Shown in pieces: positions 35,039 to 43,790 of a stretch of 64,000 nucleotides of DNA. A model generated the notes under the pieces. It was not told where the DNA came from. It saw only the letters and a program-made list of their open reading frames with translations, and searched no databases. A program made the translations under genes and the position numbers. Positions within the stretch are counted from its first letter, which is position 1, and the number at the start of each line of letters is the position of its first letter. This stretch comes from JBCBDX01 sp038529265 (GTDB taxonomy: Bacteria > Pseudomonadota > Alphaproteobacteria > Rhizobiales > Rhizobiaceae), in the NCBI GenBank assembly GCA_038529265.1, contig JBCBDX010000002.1, forward strand, positions 310,001 to 374,000, given 5' to 3'.

Positions 35039-35804
35039 GGGTATCCCGACAAAATTCACACCTGCAAAATAGCAGGCAACCGATCTGACCGCTGTATAGC
35101 TGCTTCATTCGCAGGCGCAATATCCACGGACTGCGAAAATCGTCGACCTTTTGCGCATTTAGCAGGCTTGCATAGCGACGCCAGGAAAAATCGCGGGCGA
35201 AGATCGGCAGGAAAATGTTCCTTAAAGCCAATTGGCACCACGTGGGCTACCGATACTGCGGAGCAAACTGAACTTATTGACGGTCGGGCCGCTGAATGCG
35301 GCCCGGCAGCCATTTCCGACATGACTTGGTAGTGGCTCACCTCATATGAAATACAAGCCGTTCGGCTAGAGGCGAAAAGCCGGTGACAAAGGCTCTTTAG
35401 AGCTCAATGCTTAAATCGACGAACAATCAAACTGTTATTGCAAAGCCCAAAACCGAGCGGGAATCACCAAATCCGTTACCAATTGCAATGTGTACATTTT
35501 TCAATACAAATGAAGTGTAAGTTTGTATTTGCATAATGCAATTTGCAATTTGTAAAATACAACTCATGATATTTGTAGCGCGCTAGTTTAGAAAATCCAT
35601 ATCGCAGAAGTTGTACAAGCTCATTTTTCGATTTTGAAACCATAAGTATCTGTTATCGTTCAATATTTCCTATCTTCAACTTTTTTGCGAAAATTAACGG
35701 CAATTGTTTTGTTTTGTGATCAAACTGCGACAAATCTGTGGTCGGGGTTCTTTTCCCCAAAAACAGACCTTACCGAAATAACAGTTTGAAAGGGGTACTC
35801 CAGA
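35039..35804. other. AT-rich gene-free region with palindromes upstream of nuoA and the cysteine-rich peptide
   Basis: I see no credible gene in these 766 bases. From about 35.4 kb the sequence becomes strongly AT-rich, unlike the surrounding DNA. It holds the inverted repeat AATACAAA-N11-TTTGTATT (35503-35529), repeated TTTGCAATTTG, and the palindrome TTGTA-AAA-TACAA (35550-35562). A small GGGG-N7-CCCC hairpin lies near 35.75 kb. Divergent promoters for nuoA and the first cysteine-rich peptide must lie here. Which protein binds the palindromes is unknown. Confidence 0.5.
35550..35562. promoter_or_regulatory. Palindrome TTGTA-AAA-TACAA (putative operator)
   Basis: A perfect 5-bp inverted repeat with a 3-base centre, in the AT-rich region before the first cysteine-rich peptide. 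TTGTATT-like half sites recur around both peptide genes (35522-35529, 36160-36190, near 36510), so one regulator might act on both. This is an inference. Confidence 0.35.
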
Positions 35805-35978
35805 ATGTTTATTAAACTAGCAACTATTGGACTGAGTGCTGCATCGGCGGTATTTGCTGCTTCACTGTATGTCTCAACGCCGATCTACGCTGCAAACAAC
35901 AACTGTCCGTCGACAGCCTGGTGTAAAAATAACTGCCAAGCCTGCCAACTCATGGATTGCGAATGCGGCCGCAGTTGA
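35805..35978 (+). CDS. Secreted cysteine-rich peptide (57 residues, six Cys)
   Basis: A 57-codon gene with AAGGGG nine bases before its ATG. Residues 1-29 look like a Sec signal peptide: Lys near the N-terminus, a hydrophobic core and cleavage after IYA. The predicted mature peptide has 28 residues and six cysteines, spaced C-X5-C-X3-C-X2-C-X4-C-X-C. It starts NNNCPSTAWCKNNC and ends DCECGRS. The CXXXC plus CXC arrangement recalls disulfide-rich defensin-like peptides, but the loops are shorter. I know no family for it. No transport, immunity or modification gene lies next to it. A second peptide with a similar N-terminal cysteine motif lies 350 bases downstream. Confidence 0.72.
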   Translation: MFIKLATIGLSAASAVFAASLYVSTPIYAANNNCPSTAWCKNNCQACQLMDCECGRS

Positions 35979-36327
35979 TCAATGGCCTCATGCTGATCTG
36001 AAGAACTAACAATCGGCCTGCCTTACGAGGCAGGTCGGTTGCCAACGGCGGCAGGGTAAAATCACTAATTCGATGACATGACCGGCGATATGGCGCTGAC
36101 AGCGCCATGCGTGTAATTGATTTATAATGCACGCCGCTCATCGCGGTTGCGATGTACATGCATATTTGTATTCAATATAGTTGTATTCATTATCTTTACT
36201 ATACATAGTTGTAATATTACTTTCATATATTTATTTTTTGTTACGATTTATTTATTGTCAAATTTAATCAGTGCTCTAATTTGAAAATGATAAGGCAATA
36301 TCGTCTTATATAAATTAGGAGATTGTA
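35979..36327. other. AT-rich spacer between the two cysteine-rich peptide genes
   Basis: No gene is seen. The spacer holds a 13-bp hairpin at 36011-36040, a second hairpin TGGCGCT-GAC-AGCGCCA (36091-36107) and a very AT-rich run with TTGTATTCA repeated near 36165-36190. A TATATAAAT box-like sequence at about 36308 probably serves the second peptide gene. Confidence 0.45.
36011..36040 (+). terminator. Hairpin after the first cysteine-rich peptide gene
   Basis: A stem of about 13 bp including G-T pairs, with the perfect core CCTGCCT / AGGCAGG and a TACG tetraloop. There is no long T tail, so it may stabilise the mRNA end or act as a weak terminator. Confidence 0.45.
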
Positions 36328-36465
36328 ATGACTAAATCAAAAATCTTTGCTGCCGTCCTTGGTGGATCAATGCTGTTTGCTTCAGCTGCATATGCGGTTA
36401 CATGTACCCCCACCTTTTGCCAACAGTATGCTACGGTCTGTGCCTACATGGGCTGCTTTTCGTAA
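36328..36465 (+). CDS. Secreted cysteine-rich peptide (45 residues, four Cys)
   Basis: A 45-codon gene with AGGAGA six bases before its ATG. The N-terminus (MTKSKIFAAVLGG) and cleavage motif AYA at residues 21-23 form a clear Sec signal peptide. The predicted mature peptide has 22 residues (VTCTPTFCQQ to GCFS) with cysteines spaced C-X4-C-X6-C-X4-C, a symmetric pattern suited to two disulfides. The CTPTFC segment resembles CPSTAWC of the preceding peptide gene, so the two are probably related. An intrinsic terminator follows 12 bases after the stop. Function unknown; an antimicrobial or signalling role is possible. Confidence 0.75.
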   Translation: MTKSKIFAAVLGGSMLFASAAYAVTCTPTFCQQYATVCAYMGCFS

Positions 36466-36477
36466 TTGATAGGATAC

Positions 36478-36510
36478 AAGGGGTGAGCTTTCGCTGGCCC
36501 CTTTTTTATT
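36478..36510 (+). terminator. Rho-independent terminator after the second cysteine-rich peptide gene
   Basis: AAGGGG pairs with CCCCTT around a 14-base partly paired loop and is followed by a T run (TTTTTTATT). It fits a monocistronic transcript of the 45-codon gene and supports that gene being real. Confidence 0.8.
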
Positions 36511-36674
36511 TGTATTCTAAAATATTTCGTTGGTAGATGTTGCCAAACGAGCGAAATACCGAGCAGCATTCTGCTCGGCCATAATAAACTTCGCTTTATG
36601 TGATTTACGGGCGCTGGGTACCGATCAATAGGCCAGCAATATAGCATGAAAATTTCGATACCTTGCGGTATGAG

Positions 36675-36751
36675 TGGCGCGAGTGACGGGGCTCGAACCC
36701 GCGACCTCCGGCGTGACAGGCCGGCACTCTAACCAACTGAGCTACACCCGC
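36675..36751 (-). tRNA. tRNA-Asp (GTC)
   Basis: The minus strand folds into a 77-nt cloverleaf. The acceptor stem GCGGGTG/CACTCGC has seven pairs, the D-arm starts AGCTCAGTTGG, the anticodon loop is CTGTCAC with anticodon GTC, and the T-loop is TTCGAGC. CCA is encoded. Confidence 0.95.
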
Positions 36752-36927
36752 GCACCACAACTGCTCATCAGCAGCGTGAGCGGTCATCTAGGCCTATCAA
36801 TTATGGGTGTCAAGCGCGTGTTGGTCTGGTCATCTGCTTTTTTGATGGCGGCAAACGCCAGTTGAAATTGAGCTTGTTTTGGGGCTTGCGCTTGACTTCC
36901 TGCTTGCGTACAAGCGCGCTTCAATCA

Positions 36928-37155
<228 letters not shown>

Positions 37156-37172
37156 GCTTTACGCAAATGCTC

Positions 37173-37350
37173 GAGTTCGTTCCTCTCATCGCCCACCAAG
37201 CCCAATTCGCGGTAGTGAAATGGGCAAAGCCTCACGGTCCATGCATCCAGTAGCGGCAGACGTTTTGCGCCAGCAAATACGTCGAGAGCGGCACGCGGTT
37301 CATCGGGGCTTCTCGTCAATTGCTGCGCAATTGCCTGCCAGCCTCGCTTT
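37173..37350. repeat. 195-bp tandem repeat, copy 2 (includes a duplicated tRNA-Val 3' end)
   Basis: Copy 2 repeats the tRNA 3' end CTCTCATCGCCCACCA and the downstream sequence with a few substitutions (A to G near 37238, C to G and G to A near 37297). The tRNA 5' part is absent, so this is not a second tRNA gene. The remaining bases to 37490 hold no recognisable gene. Confidence 0.85.
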
Positions 37351-37490
37351 GAGGCAATCATGCTTCAAAAATTCCCAGAAAGCACCGCAAAACAGCCTTA
37401 TATTGCGCCCGAATTCACGATATGTGAATGGCGAACACGAGTCCGGGGCCGCCACCGACCATGTATGCGCATTCCTTTGTCACTGAATTC

Positions 37491-38324
37491 ATGACCATTC
37501 GCCGCCTCCTTCTACCCATTTTGTTTGTATTAACGGCAGCGCTTGGCGGCTGCGTTTCAACCGATGATATTGTCGCCGATCTGACTGTGCCGACCAGCAA
37601 TCAATCGAAATACGCAGCGATCGTCGTCGATGCAAAGTCCGGCAAGGTTCTTCATACTGCGTTTGCCGACGAGGCGCGCTACCCCGCTTCCCTGACCAAA
37701 ATGATGACGGTCTATATGATGTTTGATGCCATCAAGGTCGGCAAAATGTCGCTCAATACGCCAATACCGATTTCCGCTTATGCGGCTGGGCGGCCTGCTT
37801 CAAAACTTTATATGAAAGCGGGCAGCACCATAAGTGCAGACAAGGCAATCCGCGCGCTCGTGGTCAAGTCTGCCAATGATGTGGCCACCGCTGTTGCTGA
37901 ACATCTTGGTGGTAGCGAAGAGCAGTTTGCACGGCAGATGACGGCGCGTGCGCGCAGCCTTGGCATGAACGCGACAGTCTTTAAGAATGCTTCTGGCCTG
38001 CCAGATCCCAACATGCGCACCACAGCGCGCGATATGGCCAAACTTTCGCTGGCGCTTCGCCGCAATCATGGTCGCTACTACGGCTATTTCGGGCTTACAC
38101 AGTTCGAATATAACGGCCGCGCGGTGACCGGGCACAATAATGTCCTAAAGAGCTATGCCGGCGCAGACGGCCTCAAAACCGGCTACACGCGCGCTTCCGG
38201 CTCTAACCTGGCGACATCTGCCTCCCGCAACGGACGCCGGGTTATCGCCATCGTCATGGGCGGTGATTCTGCCGCCCGACGTGACCAGCACATGATCGAG
38301 TTGCTAGACGTCTACCTAAACTGA
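37491..38324 (+). CDS. Penicillin-binding D-alanyl-D-alanine carboxypeptidase, lipoprotein-type
   Basis: A serine peptidase of family S11 (277 residues) that trims the terminal D-Ala of peptidoglycan stem peptides. The catalytic motif SLTK is near residue 66, the SAN triad element follows, and LKTGYT is the KTG box. The N-terminus MTIRRLLLPILFVLTAALGGC has a lipobox (LGGC) rather than a plain signal peptide, so it is probably a lipoprotein. The usual C-terminal PBP5 domain is missing. The start was chosen to give this signal; upstream in-frame ATGs add residues unlike a signal. Confidence 0.88.
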   Translation: MTIRRLLLPILFVLTAALGGCVSTDDIVADLTVPTSNQSKYAAIVVDAKSGKVLHTAFADEARYPASLTKMMTVYMMFDAIKVGKMSLNTPIPISAYAAGRPASKLYMKAGSTISADKAIRALVVKSANDVATAVAEHLGGSEEQFARQMTARARSLGMNATVFKNASGLPDPNMRTTARDMAKLSLALRRNHGRYYGYFGLTQFEYNGRAVTGHNNVLKSYAGADGLKTGYTRASGSNLATSASRNGRRVIAIVMGGDSAARRDQHMIELLDVYLN

Positions 38325-38352
38325 AAAAGCCGCACCTATTGAAGGTACGGCT
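38324..38352 (-). terminator. Rho-independent terminator of hupB
   Basis: The stem AGCCG-ACCT / AGGT-CGGCT, with one internal mismatch and a 5-base loop, is followed on the minus strand by T4C. It lies 28 bases past the hupB stop and could also end the convergent carboxypeptidase transcript. Confidence 0.7.
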
Positions 38353-38379
38353 CTCTCATAAATGTGTTTAGCGGTACGC

Positions 38380-38655
38380 TTAAGAGTTGACCGCGTCTTT
38401 CAGGCCCTTGCCCGCGGAGAATTTGGGTACGCGTTTTGCCGGAATATCAACTGGCTGACCCGTCATCGGGTTCCGACCGGTTGTGGCAGCGCGTTGCTGC
38501 ACGACAAAGTTTCCAAAGCCCAAGAGGCGCACATCGTCACCACCTTTGAGCGTTGATGAGATGACGTCAAACACCGCATCGACAGCTGTCGCGGCGTCAC
38601 CCTTTGCCATCCCTGTTTTTTCTGCAACGGCAGCAGCAAGCTCGTTTTTGTTCAT
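38380..38655 (-). CDS. hupB: DNA-binding protein HU
   Basis: A 91-residue histone-like protein that bends and compacts DNA. It has the HU/IHF start MNKNELAAAVAEKTG, the LLGFGNFVVQQRAATTGRNPMTG arm with the Pro that intercalates DNA, and a basic C-terminus. The ATG at 38655 is preceded by GGAGG at eight bases, so the longer frame is rejected. It lies next to lon, as in many Rhizobiales. Confidence 0.95.
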   Translation of the reverse strand: MNKNELAAAVAEKTGMAKGDAATAVDAVFDVISSTLKGGDDVRLLGFGNFVVQQRAATTGRNPMTGQPVDIPAKRVPKFSAGKGLKDAVNS

Positions 38656-38780
38656 TTTGTTTCCCTCCAAGGTATCCGCTAGGCGAATCGTGAACCGGTT
38701 TATCCAGTTACAATACCGTCAAATTGAGGAAACGACGCTGTTTGCTTTTCAAAACACCCAAAACTATGGGCTTTTCAACA

Positions 38781-38806
38781 GAAACGCCGCTCTAAAGCGG
38801 CGTTTC
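38781..38806 (-). terminator. Hairpin after lon
   Basis: An 11-bp perfect stem GAAACGCCGCT / AGCGGCGTTTC with a 4-base loop lies 30 bases past the lon stop. The minus strand continues TGTTG, not a T run, so termination strength is uncertain. Confidence 0.45.
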
Positions 38807-38835
38807 CAATGGGCATATAAAGCGAAACGGCCCGA

Positions 38836-41265
38836 TTAATGCGCCAGATTGGCGGAGTCGCTCGAATCAGCCAACCGCATTTCTGCGGCCATGGCATCCT
38901 CTTCGGTCCATTCGATGGCGGTTGGCTGCTCAACCAAAGCATGCTCCAGAACCTCACCAATGTGGCTAACGGGGATGATTTCCAGCCCGTTTTTCACATT
39001 ATCGGGGATTTCCGGTAGATCCTTGGCATTATCCTGCGGAATCATCACTTTCTTGATGCCACCGCGTAGTGCAGCCAGAAGCTTTTCCTTCAGCCCGCCG
39101 ATTGGAAGCACCCTACCCCGCAGCGTGATTTCGCCAGTCATGGCGATATCTTTGCGCACCGGGATACCAGTCAGGATCGATACAATCGATGTTGCCATGG
39201 CGATGCCGGCGGACGGGCCGTCTTTTGGCGTTGCGCCTTCCGGTACGTGCACGTGGATGTCACGTTTGTCGAACATGGGCGGTTCGACACCGAAATCGAC
39301 AGCGCGCGAGCGCACATAGGACGCAGCGGCGGAAATGGATTCCTTCATCACGTCCTTCAGATTGCCCGTTACCGTCATTTTACCTTTACCCGGCATCATG
39401 ACGCCTTCAATGGTCAATAGCTCGCCGCCAACCTCAGTCCAGGCAAGGCCGGTCACAACACCGACCTGGTCTTCAGCATCGATTTCACCGAAGCGGAACT
39501 TTGGCACACCCAAAAATTCATCCAGGTTTTCAGCCGTTACCGAAATCGACTTTTTGTCAGAGCGCAGAATTTCTGTGACCACTTTACGGCCAAGCTTCAT
39601 AAGCTCGCGTTCCAAATTCCGCACACCGGCTTCACGGGTGTAAAGCTGAATCGTTTTGCGGACGGCTTCCTCATCAACCTCAAACTCGCCTTCCTGCAGA
39701 GCATTGTTTTTGACAACTTTCGGCAGCAAGTGGCGTTTTGAAATCTCGACCTTCTCATCTTCGGTGTAACCGGCGATGCGGATGATCTCCATGCGGTCCA
39801 TTAAAGGGCCCGGAATATTGAGCGTGTTGGCCGTGGTGATGAACATCACGTTCGACAAATCATATTCCACCTCAAGATAGTGATCCATGAATGTCGAGTT
39901 CTGCTCCGGATCAAGCACCTCCAATAGGGCAGATGACGGGTCACCACGGAAGTCCATACCCATTTTGTCGATCTCGTCGAGAAGGAACAATGGATTGGCT
40001 TTCTGCGCCTTCTTCATTGACTGAATGATCTTGCCGGGCATGGAACCAATATAAGTCCGGCGATGGCCACGAATTTCAGCTTCATCGCGCACTCCGCCCA
40101 GCGCCATGCGCACATATTCGCGGCCCGTCGCCTTTGCGATGGACTTGGCAAGAGACGTTTTACCCACACCTGGAGGGCCAACAAGGCAAAGTATCGGGCC
40201 CTTCAACTTGTTCTGCCGCTTTTGAACAGCAAGATACTCAATGATCCGCTCTTTGACTTTTTCCAGACCAAAGTGATCTTCATCAAGCACTTCCTGAGCG
40301 AGATCGAGATCATATTTGACCCGCGATTTTTTGCCCCACGGGATGGTCAACATCCAGTCGAGATAGTTGCGTACGACGGTCGCTTCAGCGGCCATTGGGC
40401 TCATCTGCTTGAGCTTCTTGAACTCAGCGTCGGCCTTTTCGCGTGCCTCTTTAGATAGTTTGGTCTTTGCAATGCGCTCTTCCAGCTCGGCCAGTTCGCC
40501 GGCACCTTCTTCGCCGTCGCCCAGTTCCTTCTGGATCGCCTTCATTTGCTCGTTGAGATAGTACTCGCGCTGCGTCTTCTCCATCTGGCGTTTAACGCGG
40601 CTGCGAATACGCTTTTCTACCTGCAGGACAGATATCTCAGCTTCCATGTGCCCGAGCGCTTTCTCAAGGCGCTCCTTCACAGATAGCGTCTCCAAAAGTT
40701 CCTGCTTCTCGTGGATTTTTACAGCAAGGTGTGATGCAACTGTGTCTGCCAGCTTCGCATGGTCTTCAATCTGACCAAGCGCACCGACGACATCTGGTGA
40801 AATCTTTTTGTTGAGCTTCACATAGTCTTCAAACTGCGCCACGACCGAGCGCGCCAGTGCAGCAACTTCAACTTCCGGCTCACTGTTTTCAGCGACCGGC
40901 AGAGCCGCCGCTTCCATGAACTCTTCACGGTCAGTATAACCTTCGATGGTCACGCGGTTGACGCCTTCGACCAACACTTTGACTGTGTTGTCTGGCAGTT
41001 TCAGCAACTGCAACACATTGGCCAACGTTCCGACCTTGTGAATCTCCGCGTCCGACGGATCATCGTCAGCTGCGTCTTTTTGTGTCGCCAGAAGTATCTG
41101 ACGGTCATTTTCCATGACCTCTTCCAACGCACGAATGGATTTTTCTCGCCCGACAAAAAGCGGGACGATCATATGCGGAAACACGACAATATCGCGCAAC
41201 GGCAATACGGCAAAAAGCCCGTCCTGTCCGCCCGGCTGCGTTTCCGTTTTGATGGCATCTGACAT
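38836..41265 (-). CDS. lon: ATP-dependent protease Lon
   Basis: An 809-residue LonA protease that degrades misfolded and regulatory proteins; in alphaproteobacteria it also removes CcrM and SciP-type regulators. An N-terminal LON domain starts at LFAVLPLRDIVVFPHM, followed by a coiled-coil region, an AAA+ domain with GPPGVGKTS, and a Ser-Lys protease domain with PKDGPSAG and the catalytic Lys in GGLKEKLLAA. GGAAAG precedes the ATG. The 234-base upstream region may contain a heat-shock promoter, but I could not fix one. Confidence 0.97.
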   Translation of the reverse strand: MSDAIKTETQPGGQDGLFAVLPLRDIVVFPHMIVPLFVGREKSIRALEEVMENDRQILLATQKDAADDDPSDAEIHKVGTLANVLQLLKLPDNTVKVLVEGVNRVTIEGYTDREEFMEAAALPVAENSEPEVEVAALARSVVAQFEDYVKLNKKISPDVVGALGQIEDHAKLADTVASHLAVKIHEKQELLETLSVKERLEKALGHMEAEISVLQVEKRIRSRVKRQMEKTQREYYLNEQMKAIQKELGDGEEGAGELAELEERIAKTKLSKEAREKADAEFKKLKQMSPMAAEATVVRNYLDWMLTIPWGKKSRVKYDLDLAQEVLDEDHFGLEKVKERIIEYLAVQKRQNKLKGPILCLVGPPGVGKTSLAKSIAKATGREYVRMALGGVRDEAEIRGHRRTYIGSMPGKIIQSMKKAQKANPLFLLDEIDKMGMDFRGDPSSALLEVLDPEQNSTFMDHYLEVEYDLSNVMFITTANTLNIPGPLMDRMEIIRIAGYTEDEKVEISKRHLLPKVVKNNALQEGEFEVDEEAVRKTIQLYTREAGVRNLERELMKLGRKVVTEILRSDKKSISVTAENLDEFLGVPKFRFGEIDAEDQVGVVTGLAWTEVGGELLTIEGVMMPGKGKMTVTGNLKDVMKESISAAASYVRSRAVDFGVEPPMFDKRDIHVHVPEGATPKDGPSAGIAMATSIVSILTGIPVRKDIAMTGEITLRGRVLPIGGLKEKLLAALRGGIKKVMIPQDNAKDLPEIPDNVKNGLEIIPVSHIGEVLEHALVEQPTAIEWTEEDAMAAEMRLADSSDSANLAH

Positions 41266-41499
41266 GCAATCTTTCCTTTATTTGCCCCATCGAAAATGAT
41301 TGGGCTGTTTGTCACGTACCTTATGGTCCCGCGACCGCTTGTATTAACAAGCAACCAATAGGTGATGCACACGCAAGTGCATTTCAACCCAACATATAGA
41401 CCAAGAGTTGCCGTCGGCGATCAGATTCGCAACGAACAAGTGCAGGCAAACCTATTCCGTGCACAAGCTAATACTACAAACGGGGTAAAGCGCCGATAA

Positions 41500-42777
41500 T
41501 CAGGCGCTTTCTGCAGTCGCTTCTTCAGATTTGTCGCTGTAGATGTAAAGCGGTCGCGCGCCACCTGCGACCACCTCATCGGAAATCACGACTTCGCGAA
41601 CGCCTTCCAATGCTGGCAGCTCAAACATGGTATCCAACAAGATGGCTTCCATAATGGACCGCAGACCGCGAGCACCTGTCTTCCGTTCAATCGCCTTGCG
41701 GGCGATAGCCGAAAGTGCATCCTCGTGGAACGTCAGCTCGACGTCTTCCATCGCGAACAGACGTTGATACTGTTTGACAAGTGCGTTTTTCGGCTCAGTT
41801 AAAATTTGAACCAAAGCTGCATCATCAAGGTCTTCCAGTGTTGCCAAAACAGGCAGGCGACCGACGAATTCAGGTATCAGGCCATACTTGACCAAATCTT
41901 CCGGCTCGACCTGGCGGAAGAGCTCGCCCGTTTTGCGATCTTCAGGCGCTTCGACAGCTGCTCCAAATCCGATTGATGTCTTGCGGCCACGATCGGAGAT
42001 AATCTTGTCCAGGCCCGCGAATGCGCCACCACATAGGAATAGAATGTTGGCTGTGTCGACCTGCAAGAATTCCTGCTGCGGATGCTTGCGTCCACCTTGC
42101 GGTGGCACAGCGGCGACAGTGCCTTCCATGATCTTCAACAGGGCTTGCTGCACCCCCTCACCTGAAACGTCACGGGTGATGGACGGATTGTCGGACTTTC
42201 TAGAAATCTTGTCGATCTCATCGATGTATACAATGCCGCGCTGCGCGCGTTCGACATTGTAGTCAGAGGCCTGCAGCAGCTTCAGGATAATGTTTTCGAC
42301 ATCTTCACCCACATAGCCGGCTTCCGTCAGCGTTGTCGCATCGGCCATGGTGAAAGGCACGTCGATGATGCGCGCCAGCGTTTGGGCCAGCAACGTCTTG
42401 CCACAGCCGGTCGGGCCGATCAGCAGGATGTTGGACTTTGCCAGCTCAACATCCTCATTTTCCTGAGCATGCGCCAGTCGCTTATAGTGGTTATGAACAG
42501 CGACAGACAAAATGCGCTTAGCGTGCGGTTGGCCGATGACATAGTCGTCGAGTACACCAAGAATTTCCTGAGGCGTCGGCACACCGTCGCTTGCCTTAGC
42601 AACAGATGACTTGCTTTCTTCGCGGATGATATCCATGCACAATTCAACGCATTCATCACAGATGAACACGGTTGGACCCGCAATCAGCTTGCGTACTTCA
42701 TGCTGGCTCTTACCGCAAAACGAGCAGTAAAGTGTGTTCTTTCCGTCTCCGGAAGTGGTGCCGCCAACTTTGCTCAT
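41500..42777 (-). CDS. clpX: ATP-dependent Clp protease ATP-binding subunit ClpX
   Basis: The 425-residue unfoldase that feeds substrates such as CtrA to ClpP. The N-terminal zinc finger has four Cys (CSFCG and CDECVELC). The AAA+ core holds GPTGCGKTLLAQ, the Walker B YIDEIDKI and the IGF-type loop that docks on ClpP (TSIGFGAAV). It follows clpP, but a terminator-like hairpin and a 208-base gap separate the genes, so it likely has its own promoter. Confidence 0.97.
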   Translation of the reverse strand: MSKVGGTTSGDGKNTLYCSFCGKSQHEVRKLIAGPTVFICDECVELCMDIIREESKSSVAKASDGVPTPQEILGVLDDYVIGQPHAKRILSVAVHNHYKRLAHAQENEDVELAKSNILLIGPTGCGKTLLAQTLARIIDVPFTMADATTLTEAGYVGEDVENIILKLLQASDYNVERAQRGIVYIDEIDKISRKSDNPSITRDVSGEGVQQALLKIMEGTVAAVPPQGGRKHPQQEFLQVDTANILFLCGGAFAGLDKIISDRGRKTSIGFGAAVEAPEDRKTGELFRQVEPEDLVKYGLIPEFVGRLPVLATLEDLDDAALVQILTEPKNALVKQYQRLFAMEDVELTFHEDALSAIARKAIERKTGARGLRSIMEAILLDTMFELPALEGVREVVISDEVVAGGARPLYIYSDKSEEATAESA

Positions 42778-42935
42778 TCAAGCTTTCCTTTCGTCGTCCA
42801 CATCAAACCAGATGATGGACAAAATGCAATCCATACGGCTGTGCAAAACTATCCTTGAGTAAATTTGCGCAAAACGAAGCGATTCACCCAGCTTAGAGAA
42901 TCGGCGATGAACAACCTATTAAACAGCCAAACCGG

Positions 42936-42955
42936 AAAAATGGCGAAATTTCGCC
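42936..42955 (-). terminator. Rho-independent terminator after clpP
   Basis: On the minus strand the self-complementary GGCGAAATTTCGCC is followed by ATTTTT. It lies 30 bases past the clpP stop and separates clpP from clpX. Confidence 0.6.
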
Positions 42956-42985
42956 CGCTTAAGCAGCTAAGTGCTCAATGGTATA

Positions 42986-43612
42986 TCAAGACCCGGTTTC
43001 AATGGCCTCGCGGCTGGTAATCACCCGGTCGATAAGGCCAAATTCCCGCGACTCTTCAGCCGTCATGAAGTTATCGCGCTCGAGCGCCGCTTCAATGGTT
43101 TCATAGTCATTGCCGGTATGTTCCATATAGATTTCGTTCATACGGCGCTTTAGGCGTTCGGTGAATTTTGCATGGATCATGATGTCGCTAGCCTGGCCTT
43201 GAAATCCGCCGGAAGGCTGGTGGACCATGATATTGGCATTAGGTAGCGCAAATCGCATGTCTTTTGCGCCAGCGGCTAAGAGCAGCGAGCCCATAGACGC
43301 GGCCTGACCGGTGCAAAGTGTTGACACTGGCGGTTTGATGAACTGCATCGTGTCATAGATCGCCATTCCTGCTGTGACGACGCCACCTGGCGAATTGATG
43401 TAGAGTGCGATTTCTTTTTTCGGGTTCTCAGCTTCCAGGAAAAGCAACTGCGCGCACACCAACGTTGCCATGCCATCTTCAATAGGTCCCGTTATGAAGA
43501 TAATACGCTCCTTCAAAAGGCGCGAAAAAATATCGTAGGACCGCTCGCCACGATTGGATTGTTCGACAACCATGGGAACTAGGTTCATGGCAGTGTGGTA
43601 CGGATCGCGCAT
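42986..43612 (-). CDS. clpP: ATP-dependent Clp protease proteolytic subunit ClpP
   Basis: The 208-residue serine peptidase that forms the double-ring chamber used by ClpX and ClpA. The catalytic Ser106 (GQAASMGS) and His131 (IMVHQP) are present, with Asp in the region near residue 180. The frame extends 66 codons upstream, but only the ATG at 43612 matches the family N-terminus (MRDPYHTAMNLVPMVVEQ) and has AAGG seven bases upstream. It is divergent from a P450 gene. Confidence 0.96.
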   Translation of the reverse strand: MRDPYHTAMNLVPMVVEQSNRGERSYDIFSRLLKERIIFITGPIEDGMATLVCAQLLFLEAENPKKEIALYINSPGGVVTAGMAIYDTMQFIKPPVSTLCTGQAASMGSLLLAAGAKDMRFALPNANIMVHQPSGGFQGQASDIMIHAKFTERLKRRMNEIYMEHTGNDYETIEAALERDNFMTAEESREFGLIDRVITSREAIETGS

Positions 43613-43790
43613 GTATTGGCCTTTTATGCTGTGAGAGCGCACGCGGTTGCGCGGCAAATCGGAATCGTCATCGAAGCCGTAAATAAGGTGCAGGGATGCC
43701 CGCGCGCAAGTGACGACTTGTTTTTCATTGCTTAGCAAGTCCAATACGTGCAGTTCAACGATGCCATCGTTATGCAAAATGCCGGTTTCC

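Noticed and set aside
35950..36159. 69-codon minus-strand frame between the peptide genes
   Set aside because: No ribosome binding site, no signal or domain pattern, and it overlaps the first peptide gene and hairpins.
41266..41499. Heat-shock (RpoH) promoter for lon
   Set aside because: TTGAAA and CCTATT-like elements exist on the minus strand but their spacing (19 bases) does not fit, and I could not choose among weak candidates.
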